Source: Wurfbainia villosa (Eukaryota > Streptophyta > Magnoliopsida > Zingiberales > Zingiberaceae). Taken from it: a stretch of DNA of 64,000 nt. The notes below the pieces were generated by a model that saw nothing but the letters and a program-made list of their open reading frames with translations, searched no databases and had not been told where the DNA came from. Position 1 is the stretch's first letter, and every line of letters starts with the position of its first letter. The translations under genes and the position numbers were made by a program. This document shows, piece after piece, positions 24,299 to 35,480 of the stretch. The DNA lies in assembly GCA_025175895.1 (NCBI GenBank), contig CM045989.1:133313272-133377271 (forward strand), in the 5' to 3' direction.

Positions 24299-25084
24299 GA
24301 TCAATTTCGAGGGATTTCATCGTTCTGGACTATCAATGAATTCTATACTTGTCAACTGAGTTCCTAATTTATCTCCTTTATTAATAGGAGCAATCGAAGG
24401 AGATGAATGCAACCGTAAAAAAGAATTAAGAAGGTTGGGAGAATGAAACTCGCAACTCCTGTAGGAAGTCGATTAGAGCAAAATATAAAGGAAAGAGATT
24501 GTGAGAATGCAAGTCGCAACTTCTACGTACTATAGGAGTTTAGTTTACACAAATCTGGGTAAAAAATGCCTGACAAATGAGCAAGTTAGAGAAAAATAAG
24601 AATACGACAAATGAAAAACAATAACGTTTTTTTAATATTTTAAATGTGAGAGATGATGCATGCGCAAATATTATTAGAATGGATCAGATTGAATTTTGAT
24701 ACGAAGTTTAAAATTTTTATTTGAATTTAGAAGTTTTTTTGTTGTTTTTAATCAATAAATCAAGGGACATAATTTCTTTATAATTTATTTATTTTTATCA
24801 TCGTCGAGGAATCGATGATGAAAAATATTAAGGATAAATGTAATCATCTTTTATTAAAATGAATTGATAAATATAAAATTATGATATATATTTTGAATTG
24901 TACTAAATCTTGAGTGTGTGAATCGGTAAAATGATACAAAAAAAAAACAAAATCTAAATCCTGAACACTATTATATCAAAATATTCTTTGTCACCTTAGC
25001 CAAAAATATTTAAATTTCATCCCAATCACTTTAAAACAATTGTAACAACTACTTGGATAGTTGTTATACATTTGTAGGAGCTAC
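24299..25084. other. AT-rich stretch with no recognised feature
   Basis: I see no gene, RNA or repeat here that I can support. It is the left flank and target of the large copia element and ends with the target duplication GCTAC at 25080-25084. Confidence 0.6.
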
Positions 25085-25553
25085 TGTTGGTATTATTGTA
25101 TTTATTTATACAAATTTAAATGTTAGGAAAAAAATTATAAATAAAATTTACAGTGAGTCGTCAGAATCTTCGTACTTCTTGGATATGTAGGGATGACGAT
25201 CTCTGCTCACCGTCTGAGAATCGATCACGATTATCAAACCGGAAGGATCCTACTCTTCCACGAACCAAGTTTCAACTGCGCCTCGGTGTTCTCGGAACTC
25301 TCCATTCTCTCTGACAGCCTAACGACATCTCCCGCACTTTCACTTCATACTTCGACAGAGCTCTCGCACTAACACTCCTCTTCACCTCTCTTGCACTTGG
25401 CCTTCTTCCTATCTTTAGATGTCTCGTTCCTTGGATGCACACCCCCTTTTAAAGGGGGTGTTTTGTGTTGTTGCAGCACTACACGAAGTGTCGTGCATGC
25501 ACTTCGTGCAGTGCGTGCACATCGTGCATGTAGTAGTTAAGAATTTGCTTTCA
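25085..25553 (-). repeat. 3' LTR of old copia element
   Basis: A 469-bp LTR. On the + strand it starts TGTTGGTATTATTG and ends TTGCTTTCA. It contains a near-perfect palindrome (ACACCCCCTTT, one base, AAAGGGGGTGT, about 25440-25462) and an inverted repeat around CACGAAGTG/CACTTCGTG (about 25482-25508) in what would be U3. A pyrimidine run just right of it (TCTCTCACTCATCC) is the complement of the polypurine tract. Confidence 0.9.
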
Positions 25554-25589
25554 TCTCTCACTCATCCAAGTTATGCCACATATGAAAAC

Positions 25590-25760
25590 AGTCACATAGA
25601 CCAATAAGAGATATTTAGCCACACAGACTAAATACAGTCGGAGTCAATAGTCACATAGACTAATAGAAGTATTTAGTCACACAGACTAAAATAGAGCCGG
25701 AGTTCATAGTCCCAAAAGACTAATAGAACAGAGATCAATGGTCACAAAAAATAATAGAAC
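25590..25760. repeat. 59-bp tandem repeat, about 3 copies
   Basis: Copies begin AGTCACATAGAC or AGTCCCAAAAGAC at 25590, 25649 and 25708, exactly 59 bp apart. The third copy is truncated and more diverged. Confidence 0.85.
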
Positions 25761-25929
25761 AACCAATTTATAATTAGGAAAATGATTCGTGCGATAGCAA
25801 GCACACTGAGTATTCATTGCTAAGAAAGTTGTTACACCTTACATAGTTGCTCATAGAGTGATCAATGCTAAGAAAGGTTGTTATGTCTAATTTAGCCGCT
25901 CTTCAAATTGTACATAACCATTTTCTGAA

Positions 25930-26039
25930 TGACATATAGTCATTCACCTGATGGCACACAACCATCCTCCAGGTGGCACACAACCGTTCTCCAGGTGGTA
26001 CAAAATCATACTCCTGGTGGTATACAATCATTTTCCTGG
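25930..26039. repeat. 22-bp tandem repeat, about 5 copies
   Basis: Units TGGCACACAACC...CCAGG start at 25952, 25974, 25996 and 26018, with a partial, diverged unit just before. Later units drift to TGGTATACAATC...CCTGG. Confidence 0.85.
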
Positions 26040-26922
26040 ATATGATGTCTTGCTATTTATCCAGATTAAATAATCTTCATTTACATCAATATGAACATCT
26101 CTAATCCCTCATAATGACCATCAAGTCAAGAGCATGTTCTATATTTTTAAAATTCACAATCATTTCAATATACAACAGAAATGGGTCGACCAGTGAATAA
26201 TTCTCAAAAAGATATAAATCTATTTAATCTTTCTTTTTAGCGTGAATCTATTCATTTTAATCAATCGCTTTCCTAGTCATGTTCCATAGACTGAATCATC
26301 CATAGTCAATAGGATTACATGCTAAAGTAGCAGACCCAGATTAAAACTCCAAGTAGATAACTAAATAGTCACAAAGGGCAAATGATTAGATTAACATATA
26401 ATCTCAAATGGCTCACATAGTAAAGAAGCAGAGATCCATTCTCCTACTACCCTTATTATCGTCTTAGCACATGTAGTATGAATCACATGTTACGATGTTA
26501 TTCTCTCTACTGATAAAGAGCATATGTTTTCATCAAATTAGCATCGTACAGATTTTGATCTAGACATTCCTAATGCTTAATCCTGAATTCAACATATGAA
26601 TTCTAATCTGGCTCTAAACAGGTATAGTAAATGGTGGGAGCATTTACTTCGATCACTTTTCTTAAATGATTTTATCTTGATACAAATATCAAGATGACCC
26701 CAACTTATAGGTATGTATCTTTAAACATATAACTTTCAAAGTTATCCTATAAGTAATAGTCTTACCCCTATTTGTACTTAATAAATAGAGATGATTGTCC
26801 ATGTGAGAGGATCAATCACTACCTGTCAACATGCTTATCGAGATCTTATCAGAATGTAACATCACATACACTGAATAAATTATGACATAGACTTTACAAA
26901 TTCGATTGACATTACAAAATTA

Positions 26923-27385
26923 TTACATTCTACGAAGTCTCATAGACTTTACATGCTCATAAAATGACTCTCTAGTCATCGACTTAGTAAAAAGATCTAC
27001 AAGCATAGCTCGTGTAGGGATATACTCAAGAATCACTTTCTTCTTAGCAACAATATCCCTTATAAAGTTATACTTTATTGCTATATGCTTTCCCTTACTA
27101 TGATATTTGAGATCCTTAGAAAAAGATTTAGCAGCTTGACTGTCATAGTAGACGGTCACTAGACTCCCAATATCTTCAGCAATTTTCAGATGCTTCAGGA
27201 ACCTCCTTAACCAGATTGCTTCTTGCACAACTGCTGAACATGCCACATATTCAGCTTCCATAGTTGACAAGGTCACACAGGTCTATTTCTTGCTGTTCTA
27301 GGAGATGGCGTCACCATTCAACAAGAACGCATAACTCAATATGGATTTTCTATCATCCAGGTCCCCAGCCTAATCTGTATCTGAA
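26923..27385 (-). pseudogene. Copia RNase H remnant
   Basis: On the - strand the domain starts near 27385 with YSDTD, stop, AGDLDDRKSILSYAFLLNG. It continues through DAIS, stop, NSKK, stop, TCVTLSTMEAEYVACS (from 27276), VYYDSQAAKSFSKD and IKYNFIRDIV. The catalytic-type residues Asp, Glu (MEAEY) and Asp (YYDSQAA) are in place, but at least three in-frame stops precede the open part. It is typical of the C-terminus of copia Pol, which ends at 26923. Confidence 0.85.
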
Positions 27386-28617
27386 TAGTCCTTCAGGCTC
27401 ATATCTGATTCTTGATAATATAGACTATAACCTGTTGTCACTTTCAGATATCTGAATATTCTTTTCACTGTCTTTCAGTGTCTTGGTCCTGGGTTTGACT
27501 AGAACTGACTGACTAAGCTAACAACATAGCTGATATCGGGACGAGTACACAACATAGTGTACATCAAACTACCTATAACACTGGCATATAATCTTTTATT
27601 CATCTCGGTTATTTCTACAGGAGTCTTGGGACTCATACTCTTGCTCAGAACAGTACCTTTCACAATATGTGTTTGTTCACTGTTACAATCAGACATGTTG
27701 AAATGTTGTAACATCTTATTTATATAAGACTTTTGAGACAACCCCAAAAGTCTCTTAGATCGATCCCTGATGATCTTTACTCTTAAGATGTATTCAGCTT
27801 CTCCCATATCTGTTATGTTAAACTGTGATGAAAGTCACTCTTTGACTTCTATCACAAAACCTATGTCATTTTTTGCTATCAGAATATCATCAATATATAA
27901 TGATAAAATGACATACTTTTCTTTTTCCTTTTTCAGGAAAATGCAATGATCCTCATTGATCATTTCGAAACCATAAGATAAAACTACTTCGTTAGATCTT
28001 ATATTCCACTGTCTTGATATTTACTTTATTTCATATATAGATTTCTTCAATCTACATACCTTTTCTTCTTGACCTATAGCAATGAAATCTTCTGGTTGAA
28101 CCATATAGATTTCTTCATCAAGCTCACCATTAAAGAAAGCGATTTTTACATCCATCTAATTTAACTCCAAGTCATAATATGCCACTAAAGCTAAAATAAC
28201 TTGGATTGACACAAACTTCATTACAGAAAAAAAATATCTCTTCAAAATTTATACCCTCCAATTGGGTAAATCCTTTTGTAACTAAACGAGCTTTGTATCG
28301 GTTAATCGATCCATCTGAATTCCTCTTTATTTTGAGAATTCATTTATTCCCAATAGCCCTTCGCCCAGGAGGAAGATCAACTAACTCCCAAACATGATTC
28401 TTAATCATTGACTCCATCTCTTCGACCATTGCATTTTTCCACTTATCTCTAACTCTACATCCCAGAGCTTTCTCAACTGATTGAGGTTCATTATCGTCAA
28501 CTGGGAGTGTCATCATTGCCTCAATCTCAATATCAAATCTCTTCTTAGGTTTGATCTTATGAATACTTCTTCGTAAGTTGGGCTCTAGAGAAGTCACCCC
28601 GTGACTAAGCAAATTAC
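27386..28617 (-). pseudogene. Copia reverse transcriptase remnant
   Basis: The N-terminal part (28617-28340) reads RVRDKWKNAMVEEMESMIKN and VWELVDLPPGRRAIGNK. In the middle (about 28160-27815) VKIAFFNGELDEEIYMV, LYIDDILIAKND and FNITDMGEAEYILRVKI are readable with stops between them. The C-terminal part (27807-27499) reads LGLSQKSYINKMLQHFNM, SMSPKTPVE and RLYASVIGSLMYTML. The family box YxDD is kept as YIDD. The 5' end is cut by the TRIM insertion at 28618. Confidence 0.85.
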
Positions 28618-29330
28618 TGTTAGTGCCTATAAGATCCATATATCTCCACAATGGTATAATATTATCCACTTTGGACCTAAACCCTCATGGTTTTATTTTT
28701 GGACTTTACCCAAAAGACCTCACACCAATGGAGATATCTTCCATCTTATAAGAACATGATCTTTTCCATGTCTTACCAATATGGGACTTTGATTGTATTC
28801 TCAATACTCCCAATAATCCCCTCTCAAACGAAGGACCACATTAACCCCCCCCCCCCTCAAGCCTATTCATCCTCGAAAGACTTGCTCTGCTTAATGTCTG
28901 ATACTCAACCCACCAGGACTTCCTGTTAACTGTATGGTCCTCCTGACCCAGCTGGACTTCTTGCTAGTTGTCCAACCCTTCTAGCCCAACTGGACTTCCT
29001 TCCAGTTGTTCAGTCTTCCCAACTCAACTGGACTTCCTGTCTAGTGTTTGATTCTCTTGATTTGGACATGGGAGCTCTACTTCCTTTATTCGAGGTTCAT
29101 AGCTTGACATTGACCATGGCTCTGATACCAATTGTTAGTGTCTATAAGATCTATATATCTCCACAATGGTATGATATTGTTCACTTTGGGCGTAAGCCCT
29201 CATGGTTTTGTTTTTGGACTTTACCCAAAAGGCCTGACACCAATGGAGATATCTTCCATCTTATAAGCACATGATCTTTTCCATGTCTTACCAATGTAGA
29301 ACTTTGATTGTATTCTCAATACTCCCAATA
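28618..29330 (-). mobile_element. TRIM (terminal-repeat retrotransposon in miniature)
   Basis: The element is 713 bp with two LTRs of exactly 198 bp (28618-28815 and 29133-29330), both starting TGTTAGTG and ending CTCCCAATA on the + strand. The target duplication ATTAC stands at 28613-28617 and 29331-29335. The complement of the initiator-Met primer site, GCTCTGATACCA, lies at 29119-29130 beside the right LTR, so the element is on the - strand. The 317-bp interior codes for nothing. The usual terminal CA has become TA in both LTRs. It interrupts the pol gene of the old copia element. Confidence 0.92.
29119..29130 (-). promoter_or_regulatory. Primer binding site of TRIM
   Basis: It reads TGGTATCAGAGC on the - strand, two bases from the 5' LTR, as expected for priming by initiator-Met tRNA. 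Confidence 0.9.
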
Positions 29331-29335
29331 ATTAC

Positions 29336-30300
29336 TCTTACTGGGTTGACTAGGTTCAGGTATCCCACTTGACACATGTCTTGTTGATAATGACTCATCC
29401 TCCTCAAATAGAGGAACTGTCTTATCAACCTCACCTCTACCTGGGAACTCAGTTTAGAGAAAAGTAGCATCTCTCAAATCCAATTCGGAGATGATTCCAT
29501 CTTGTTGCTCACCTATGAAAACATAACCTTTAGAGGTCTCAGAATATCTTATAAAGATACATTTCTTACCTCTAGGTCCCAGTTTTCCATACTTGTGAGT
29601 AATATCATAAACATAGACAGCTGACCCTCAGGGTCTCAGATTACTCAAATTTGATTTTTGGCCTATCCAACATTCATATGGGGTAGATGGAATCGATTTC
29701 GAATGCACTTTGTTAAGTATATAAGTCGCAACTAGTAATGCATCTCCTCAATAGGAGATCGGCAAATTATCTTGCATCATCATAGACCTAACTATTTCGA
29801 GAAGAGTCCTATTTCTTCTCTCAGCAACCCCATTTTGTGGTGGAGTTCCAGGGATTGTCAGCTGTCTAATAATCTCTTTATCATTACATATTGTCTTGAA
29901 CATATCAGACAAATATTCTCCTCCACGGTCAGTGCGTAAAGTCTTAACCTTATGTTCCGTTTGATTCTCAACTTCGTTCATATAATGAATAAAGCAATCC
30001 AATGCTTCAGATTTATGAGAAATCAAATACACATGACCGAAACGAGAGAAATCATCAATAAATGTAATGAAATAAGAACCTCCATGTCTAGCCTTCACAT
30101 TCATTGGATCATATATATCTGAATGAATTAGTTACAATGGTGACTCAGCCCTAATAGTTTTACCAAATAGTATCCTAGTTGCTTTTCCAGCCAGACAATG
30201 CTCACACATAGACAAACTAATCTTAGCACGAGAGCCCAAGTAACCCTCTTTAGCTAACCAATTCATGCGATCTTGTCCTATATGTCCTAATCTAGCATGT
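29336..30300 (-). pseudogene. Copia integrase remnant
   Basis: The zinc-binding part upstream of the core is seen around 30300-30160 (GLLGLSLVDLSMCEHCLAGK then HSDIYDP). The core is open at 30104-29748: FITFIDDFSRFGHVYLI, LRTDRGGEYLSD and TPPQNGVAERRNRTLLE give the D, D and E of the catalytic triad. After a stop at 29748 the frame goes on (YECWIGQKSNL near 29665) through the linker, where it is cut by the TRIM at 29330. The core itself is undamaged, but the polyprotein around it is broken. Confidence 0.85.
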
Positions 30301-31241
30301 TAAATATCATCAGTTATATTTGCATCACTAGTAAAAAATAATATTTGAAAAATAACTATTAATTGCACAATTAACATTTGGTTCCACATCAAGAATCATA
30401 AAACTATTTGTTAAAAAACCATATCCGATTAACACAGTCAATCTTAAGTTCTACACACCGACTATAAAAATTAATACAGTACCCTAAATCAAGAAGATAC
30501 GTGACAGAAATAAGATTCTGTCGAATTTCAGGAGCATACAGGACATCATGTAGAAAAAAAAGTACTACCACCACGAATGTTGAGTTTGTAAGTGTCGACT
30601 CCTTCGACTTCAACTCTTGCATTGTTTCCTACATAGATCCATTTATTACCAGTTGTTACTCTACGGTACTCCACATATGTAACCCGCTCCCGAGCTACAT
30701 GGTTGGTTGCTCCCGAATATATAATCCACAAAAGAGAATAATCAGCCAACAACACAGAACTAGAAACAAAATGTTCAGAAGATGGATTCGAAGTTACCTT
30801 TTTCGGCTCAGTACACTCTTGAGCGTAGTGACCCTTTTTGCCACAATTAAAGCAAGACACCTTGCTTTTAGATTTCTTCTCAGTCTTCTTGCTCTTCTTC
30901 TTTATTGGGCCTTCCTCAGCAACAGCAGTAGCTTCCTTTTTCTTTCCCTTTCCTTTCTTGAACCATTTCTTTTTCTTTGATCCAGATGATCCAGCAAAAC
31001 CGGCAGCCAAATAAGCTTGGCCAAAAATCCTTGTGGATTCTACTCTCTCCGCCTCTAGTTCAACATGGCGTGAGACGTCAGTGAAAGTCTTAATACTCTC
31101 ACTATGAGTTAAGGTCTGCTTCATGGTTTCCCAAGAATTTGGAAGGGAACGAGTAACTGCCTGAACCTGTTGTTCATCTGTCATCTCATAATTAGCAGTT
31201 TTAAGCTCCCGAATCATATTCGACATCTCCCTGAGATGTTG
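30301..31241 (-). pseudogene. Copia gag C-terminal half and protease remnant
   Basis: The open part, 31226-30546, reads MSNMIRELKTANYEMTDEQQ, SLPNSWETMKQTL, a Lys-rich linker (KKKKWFKKGKGKKK), then the zinc knuckle CFNCGKKGHYAQEC (CX2CX4HX4C intact, about 30860-30815). The protease follows: the site reads WIIYSGATNHV, with Tyr at the position of the family's catalytic Asp (codon at 30718-30720), so this copy cannot have an active protease. The gag N-terminal half is on the far side of the nested element, at 36666-37049. Confidence 0.85.
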
Positions 31242-32457
31242 TGTTAGGGCAATCTCTTGCCATGATAAGGTTTTGATGTGTGTGGCAAAGGGTTTAAGTT
31301 AGTGTGTTATGTTGATTTGATATGTGCGTTGAAGTCGTGCAGGACTTAGTAATTCGCACATAGAGCCGTGGCGAGTTTCACATCTCATGACTCGTACCTT
31401 GAGTCGGTGAAGGATAGCTTTGCGGAAGCCGTGCGCTTGGAGCATCCGAGGGACCGCCGGACGAGAAGCTTGGAGTGAAGCTGGAGGAAGTAAACTTCGA
31501 GGCAAGAAACGCGAAGGAGCATTGCAGAGTCGTGCGCCTGATGTTGCCGAGGGACGTGGCCGCGAACGAAGAGAACTTCGAAGGCGAGGGACTCCGAGAG
31601 ATGAGAGTGAGCGAATGTAACCCGGGAAGGGGTAGCTCTTAGGTGAAACTTGGCCATTTGGCCAAGTGTCGGATGAGTTTTCCCGACACACCGACCGCCA
31701 TGTGCCATGTCAATGATCGCTCGAGTCGATGGTTCGATCGACTGGTATAATACCAGTTTAGTGCTTGGCGATCGCTATGGATCGGCAATGATCGATGTCG
31801 ATATCGGCAATGATCGCTGTGGAATGGCGATCGATGGCATGGCACTGCACGCAGAATGGAGTCGACTCCATTGAGCACTCGACTGATCGAGCATCAGTCG
31901 ACTGATGGTAGGATCAGTCGACTGATGCCAATACCGTTGGATGGAATCCAACGTGGAAAGCGGTCGTTATTGGGCAACGGCTACGGGATCAGTCGACTGA
32001 TCGAGGGCATCAGTCGACTGATCCTGTGTCAACGGGAAGAAACCCTCTTCCTCTATAAAAAGGAAGGGGGTGGGGCTTTGGGAGGCTAATGCTTATGCTC
32101 TAATACTCTCCCAAAGTTCCCTAAAGCTTTCCATCCTCTTACTCAAGCTTATTTCCATTATATTTGTAAGAGGAGTGTTTTTGTGTAAAGAGGTTACCTC
32201 CACCTAGCTTTGTGCAAAGGAGAGATCTAGTGGATAGATTGTGGAGTGATTCACCGTGGACGAATCGGACAGTGGATTAGCGGCGTAGCCGTGAACCACG
32301 TTACATCTCGTGTTTGTATTGCTTGTCTATCTTTTGTGTTGTCTTTATTTGTATTTGTATATTCCGCTTGCGCTAACGCTTTGTAGACGAGAGAATTTTG
32401 ACATCCATCGTAAGAGGGCTATTCACCCCCCTCTAGCCGGCCAATCGATCTCCAACA
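31242..32457 (+). repeat. 5' LTR of second copia gag-only element
   Basis: A 1216-bp LTR with TATA box CTCTATAAAAAGG near 32050-32062. Its U3 holds four exact copies of the palindrome ATCAGTCGACTGAT (31893, 31913, 31988, 32009). It ends with TATTCACCCCCCTCTAG and CCAACA. Confidence 0.93.
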
Positions 32458-32459
32458 AG

Positions 32460-32471
32460 TGGTATCAGAGC
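32460..32471 (+). promoter_or_regulatory. Primer binding site of second gag-only element
   Basis: TGGTATCAGAGC lies two bases after the LTR end and is an exact initiator-Met type match. Confidence 0.93.
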
Positions 32472-32520
32472 AAGGTTGCTTGTCACCGGACTAACCGCCG
32501 CAACAAGCTCTACATCAAAA

Positions 32521-34237
32521 ATGGTCAGCTCAAACATCCACCCACCAAAGTTCGACGGCGAATTCTCTTGGTGGAAAAAGAGAATGGAGGTATTCTTCGA
32601 AACCGACTTTGAAATATTGTTAATTATGGAAAACAGTTTCGAGTTGCCTAGGAACGAAGATGGGGAGCCATTAGAGAAATCGAGATGGAGCAAAAGACAA
32701 AGAGAGGAGTATTTGGCAAATTCAAAGGCCAAGCACCACCTCTATAATGTACTCCCCCAACAAGAAGTCAATAGGATAGGGGAATGTTCTAGTGCTAAGG
32801 AGATGTGGGAGAAGCTAGTAGAGCTTCATGAAGGTACCTCGGAGGCTAAGCTAGCAAGAAGAGACCTCCTCCGCTCCCAACTATCAAACATTAAATTAGA
32901 AAAGGGAGAAAAGGTAACTTCATTGCATTCTAGGTTTAAAGAGATTTTGATTGGGCTAACAAGTGTAGATGAAAGGCTCTCCAACCGGGATATGGTAATG
33001 AAGGTCATAGATGCCTTTCCCCGGTCCTCAAGATGGAGTTCCATGGTGGACTCATTTTACATCTCCAAGAATCTAGAAGTGAGCACCTTGGAGGAATTCT
33101 TCTTAACCATGGAGCTCCACGAAACGAGGATTGAAGGAATACAAGAAGAGCCTAGAATCCAACCTTCAAGGGGAGTAGCATTGATGGCAAATAAGGGGAA
33201 GGAGAAGATGGAAGTCCCTTCCTCCTCCGATGACGAAGCATCCTCATCCTCCTCCATGGATAGCAAGGAAGAAGCGTATATGGTAAGGAGGGTAAGACGT
33301 GCTTTAAAAAGTTTTCGATTTAACAAATCAAATGATAGGAATAGAAGACCAAGGGGGAGAATCATTTGCTACAATTGCCAAGGAGAGGGACACATAAGAG
33401 ATAATTGTCCCCTCCTAAACAAGAGCAAGGAAGAAAGAAGAAAAGAAGAAGAAAAAGGGGAGTAAAAAGAAGGAAGAGGAGAAGAAGGCCAAGGAAAAGG
33501 GAAAGGTCATGGCACTCAAAGCAAAGACATGGGATGACCTTGCTTCCTCATCCTCATCCGAAGAAGAAGAGCATGTCTACTCAAATTTAGCACTAATGGC
33601 TCTTCATGACTCGGATTGCTCCTCCTCCTTAAATGAAGAATCAAGCTCAAGTGGAGAGAGCTCAAGTGAAGGGGGAGCCTCCTCTACATCCTCATCTGAA
33701 GAAGAGGACTTGGTAAGTGAGGTAACGAATCTACCCCCTAAGCAAATTATGTCTATGATTTCTAGCCTCACTAAGGACTTATTTAGAGCTAAGAAGAAGA
33801 ACAAAAGCATGCTAGATCAAATTAAGGCATTAGAAAATAAGCTAGAAAATGCATGCTTAAATGAAAATGATAATATCTCTTCTAGGTTAAATGATGCATG
33901 CTCACACGATAATTATGTGCCATTAGATGTTAGTGATGCATGCATAGAAGAAAATAGGGCATTAAGGGAAAAGGTAGATTATTTAACAAAAGCCCTAGAA
34001 AAATTCACTATTGGCTCCAACACCTTGAACATGATCATAGGGAGCCAAAGGGCAAGCTTCAACAAAAAAGGCCTAGGATATAAAGAAAAGAAAAATGAAA
34101 AGGCCTATAAATGCCTAATTGCTAGGGGACAAGATAAGAAGAAAGTAATAGTTAGGAAATGGATTCCTAAGGAGTATCTAGTGAACCCCATAGGCAAGAA
34201 CTTATTTTGGGTTCCAAAATCCATCCTTAAGGGTTAG
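32521..34237 (+). pseudogene. Copia Gag of second gag-only element, one frameshift
   Basis: The first part, 32521-33465, starts MVSSNIHPPKFDGEFSWWKK. It has the UBN2-type domain (MWEKLVELHEGTSEAKLARR, FPRSSRWSSMV), a Ser/Glu-rich linker and the zinc knuckle CYNCQGEGHIRDNCP at about 33370-33414. The frame is then lost in an A/G-rich run (33430-33480). The second part runs in another frame to 34237: Lys-rich, long acidic Ser/Glu tract, coiled coil, and the C-terminal WIPKEYLVNPIG and FWVPKSIL motifs shared with the other gag-only element. I chose ATG 32521, not the upstream frame from 32476, because it gives the family N-terminus. A single indel or a programmed shift could explain the break; an indel is likelier. 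Confidence 0.85.
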
Positions 34238-35480
34238 GATAACCCTAGGGTAGTCAACCATATGCAATTGACCTATATCATATTTTGGTTGACTTAGGAT
34301 GGTGGGACAACATTTTTAAATAGTGTTAGGTGATGATAACGTGCCTATAAATAGATAATAATGCATAAATCATGATGATTAATGTAATTGTTACACATGT
34401 TTGCAATCATGATTTATGATATTGATATTTGGCACATAATCATGGGAAATAGGTTTGAATCATGCTTTAGGTGATACTTTACTTATTATCATGATATAAT
34501 ACCTAATGCATGATTATAATTTGATGAAAACATGTAGTTCATGATCATAATGTGAAATTAAATCATATATGTCTCTATGATCATGTAGATTGTTAGGGTG
34601 ATACTTAACCTTGATAGAATTGCATGAATATATTGGTTAAGTATATACAAATGCCCCCTAGGATGCATCTCACACTCACTATAGGCTACCTTGATTGAAA
34701 ACTTAGCATGAGTGAGATGTTAGGATGATACAAATGTCCACTAATGCCTATGGCATTTAGATGGTCATTTAAAGTATCAAAATAGCAATAATAGACCAAT
34801 CATGGGGAAGACTTATGTTTAATTCATAGACATATTGCCCAAAGATCATGGTTGGATATTTCATATGTTTTCAAAACAATTTCTTAATCTAAAATCTATG
34901 TATTCATGTTTTGAAACAATTCAAAGCAAGACTAGGTGTTAAACTTGATACTAGAATGATCAAAAACCTAGTAGTTTTTAAAGCTTTTAGATTTTTGGCA
35001 AATATCAGAAAATATAATGATTTTTCTTGAAAAACTATTTTTCACTGATAGATATACTTAAAAGAAATGTGTTCCCCAAATTTCATGATTTTTCGAATTT
35101 TTAACGCATTTCTAAAATTCGGTCCAAAAATTAGGAAATCCTGAAAATCATGTGCCAGTCGATTGGTATCTGAACCAATCGACTGGTGGCCTGTAAATCA
35201 GAACAGTAATGGCCGAATTCAGTTTTTAAACTAATTTTTGGTATTTTTCTTCTATTAGACTTGATGCCATGAGTTTATAACTTAGTGTTAATCTTTTTGA
35301 TGGTGTCAAAGGGGGAGAATTGATTATGTTTAAGTAAATTATGATAAGGGGAGAAAATTGAGGGGGAGTTGCATGTTGCTATATCATATTTATGTTTACA
35401 TGCTTTCTTTCCTTTAAAATTTTTTATCAAATATTTTTACCTAACTTATACGGATTGCCACACATCAAAAAGGGAGAGAT
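34238..35480 (+). other. Non-coding 3' interior of second gag-only element
   Basis: AT-rich, no pol-like frame. It contains a perfect 13-bp inverted repeat with a 6-base loop at 35155-35186 (arm CCAGTCGATTGGT). The polypurine tract AAAAAGGGAGAGAT lies directly before the 3' LTR, and two earlier purine tracts (about 35311-35320 and 35345-35369) may be extra copies. Confidence 0.65.

Larger units (their letters stand above)
25554..26922 (-). other. Non-coding 3' region of old copia element
   Basis: No ORF is supported. Two short tandem arrays are listed separately (25590-25760 and 25930-26039). The rest is AT-rich sequence between the RNase H end and the 3' LTR. Confidence 0.6.

Noticed and set aside
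31420..31620. Basic Arg-rich + strand ORF, also at 35659-35859
   Set aside because: It lies within the LTR of the second gag-only element and is duplicated with it; composition explains the open frame.
32433..33810. - strand ORFs opposite the second gag
   Set aside because: Shadows of the gag reading frames.
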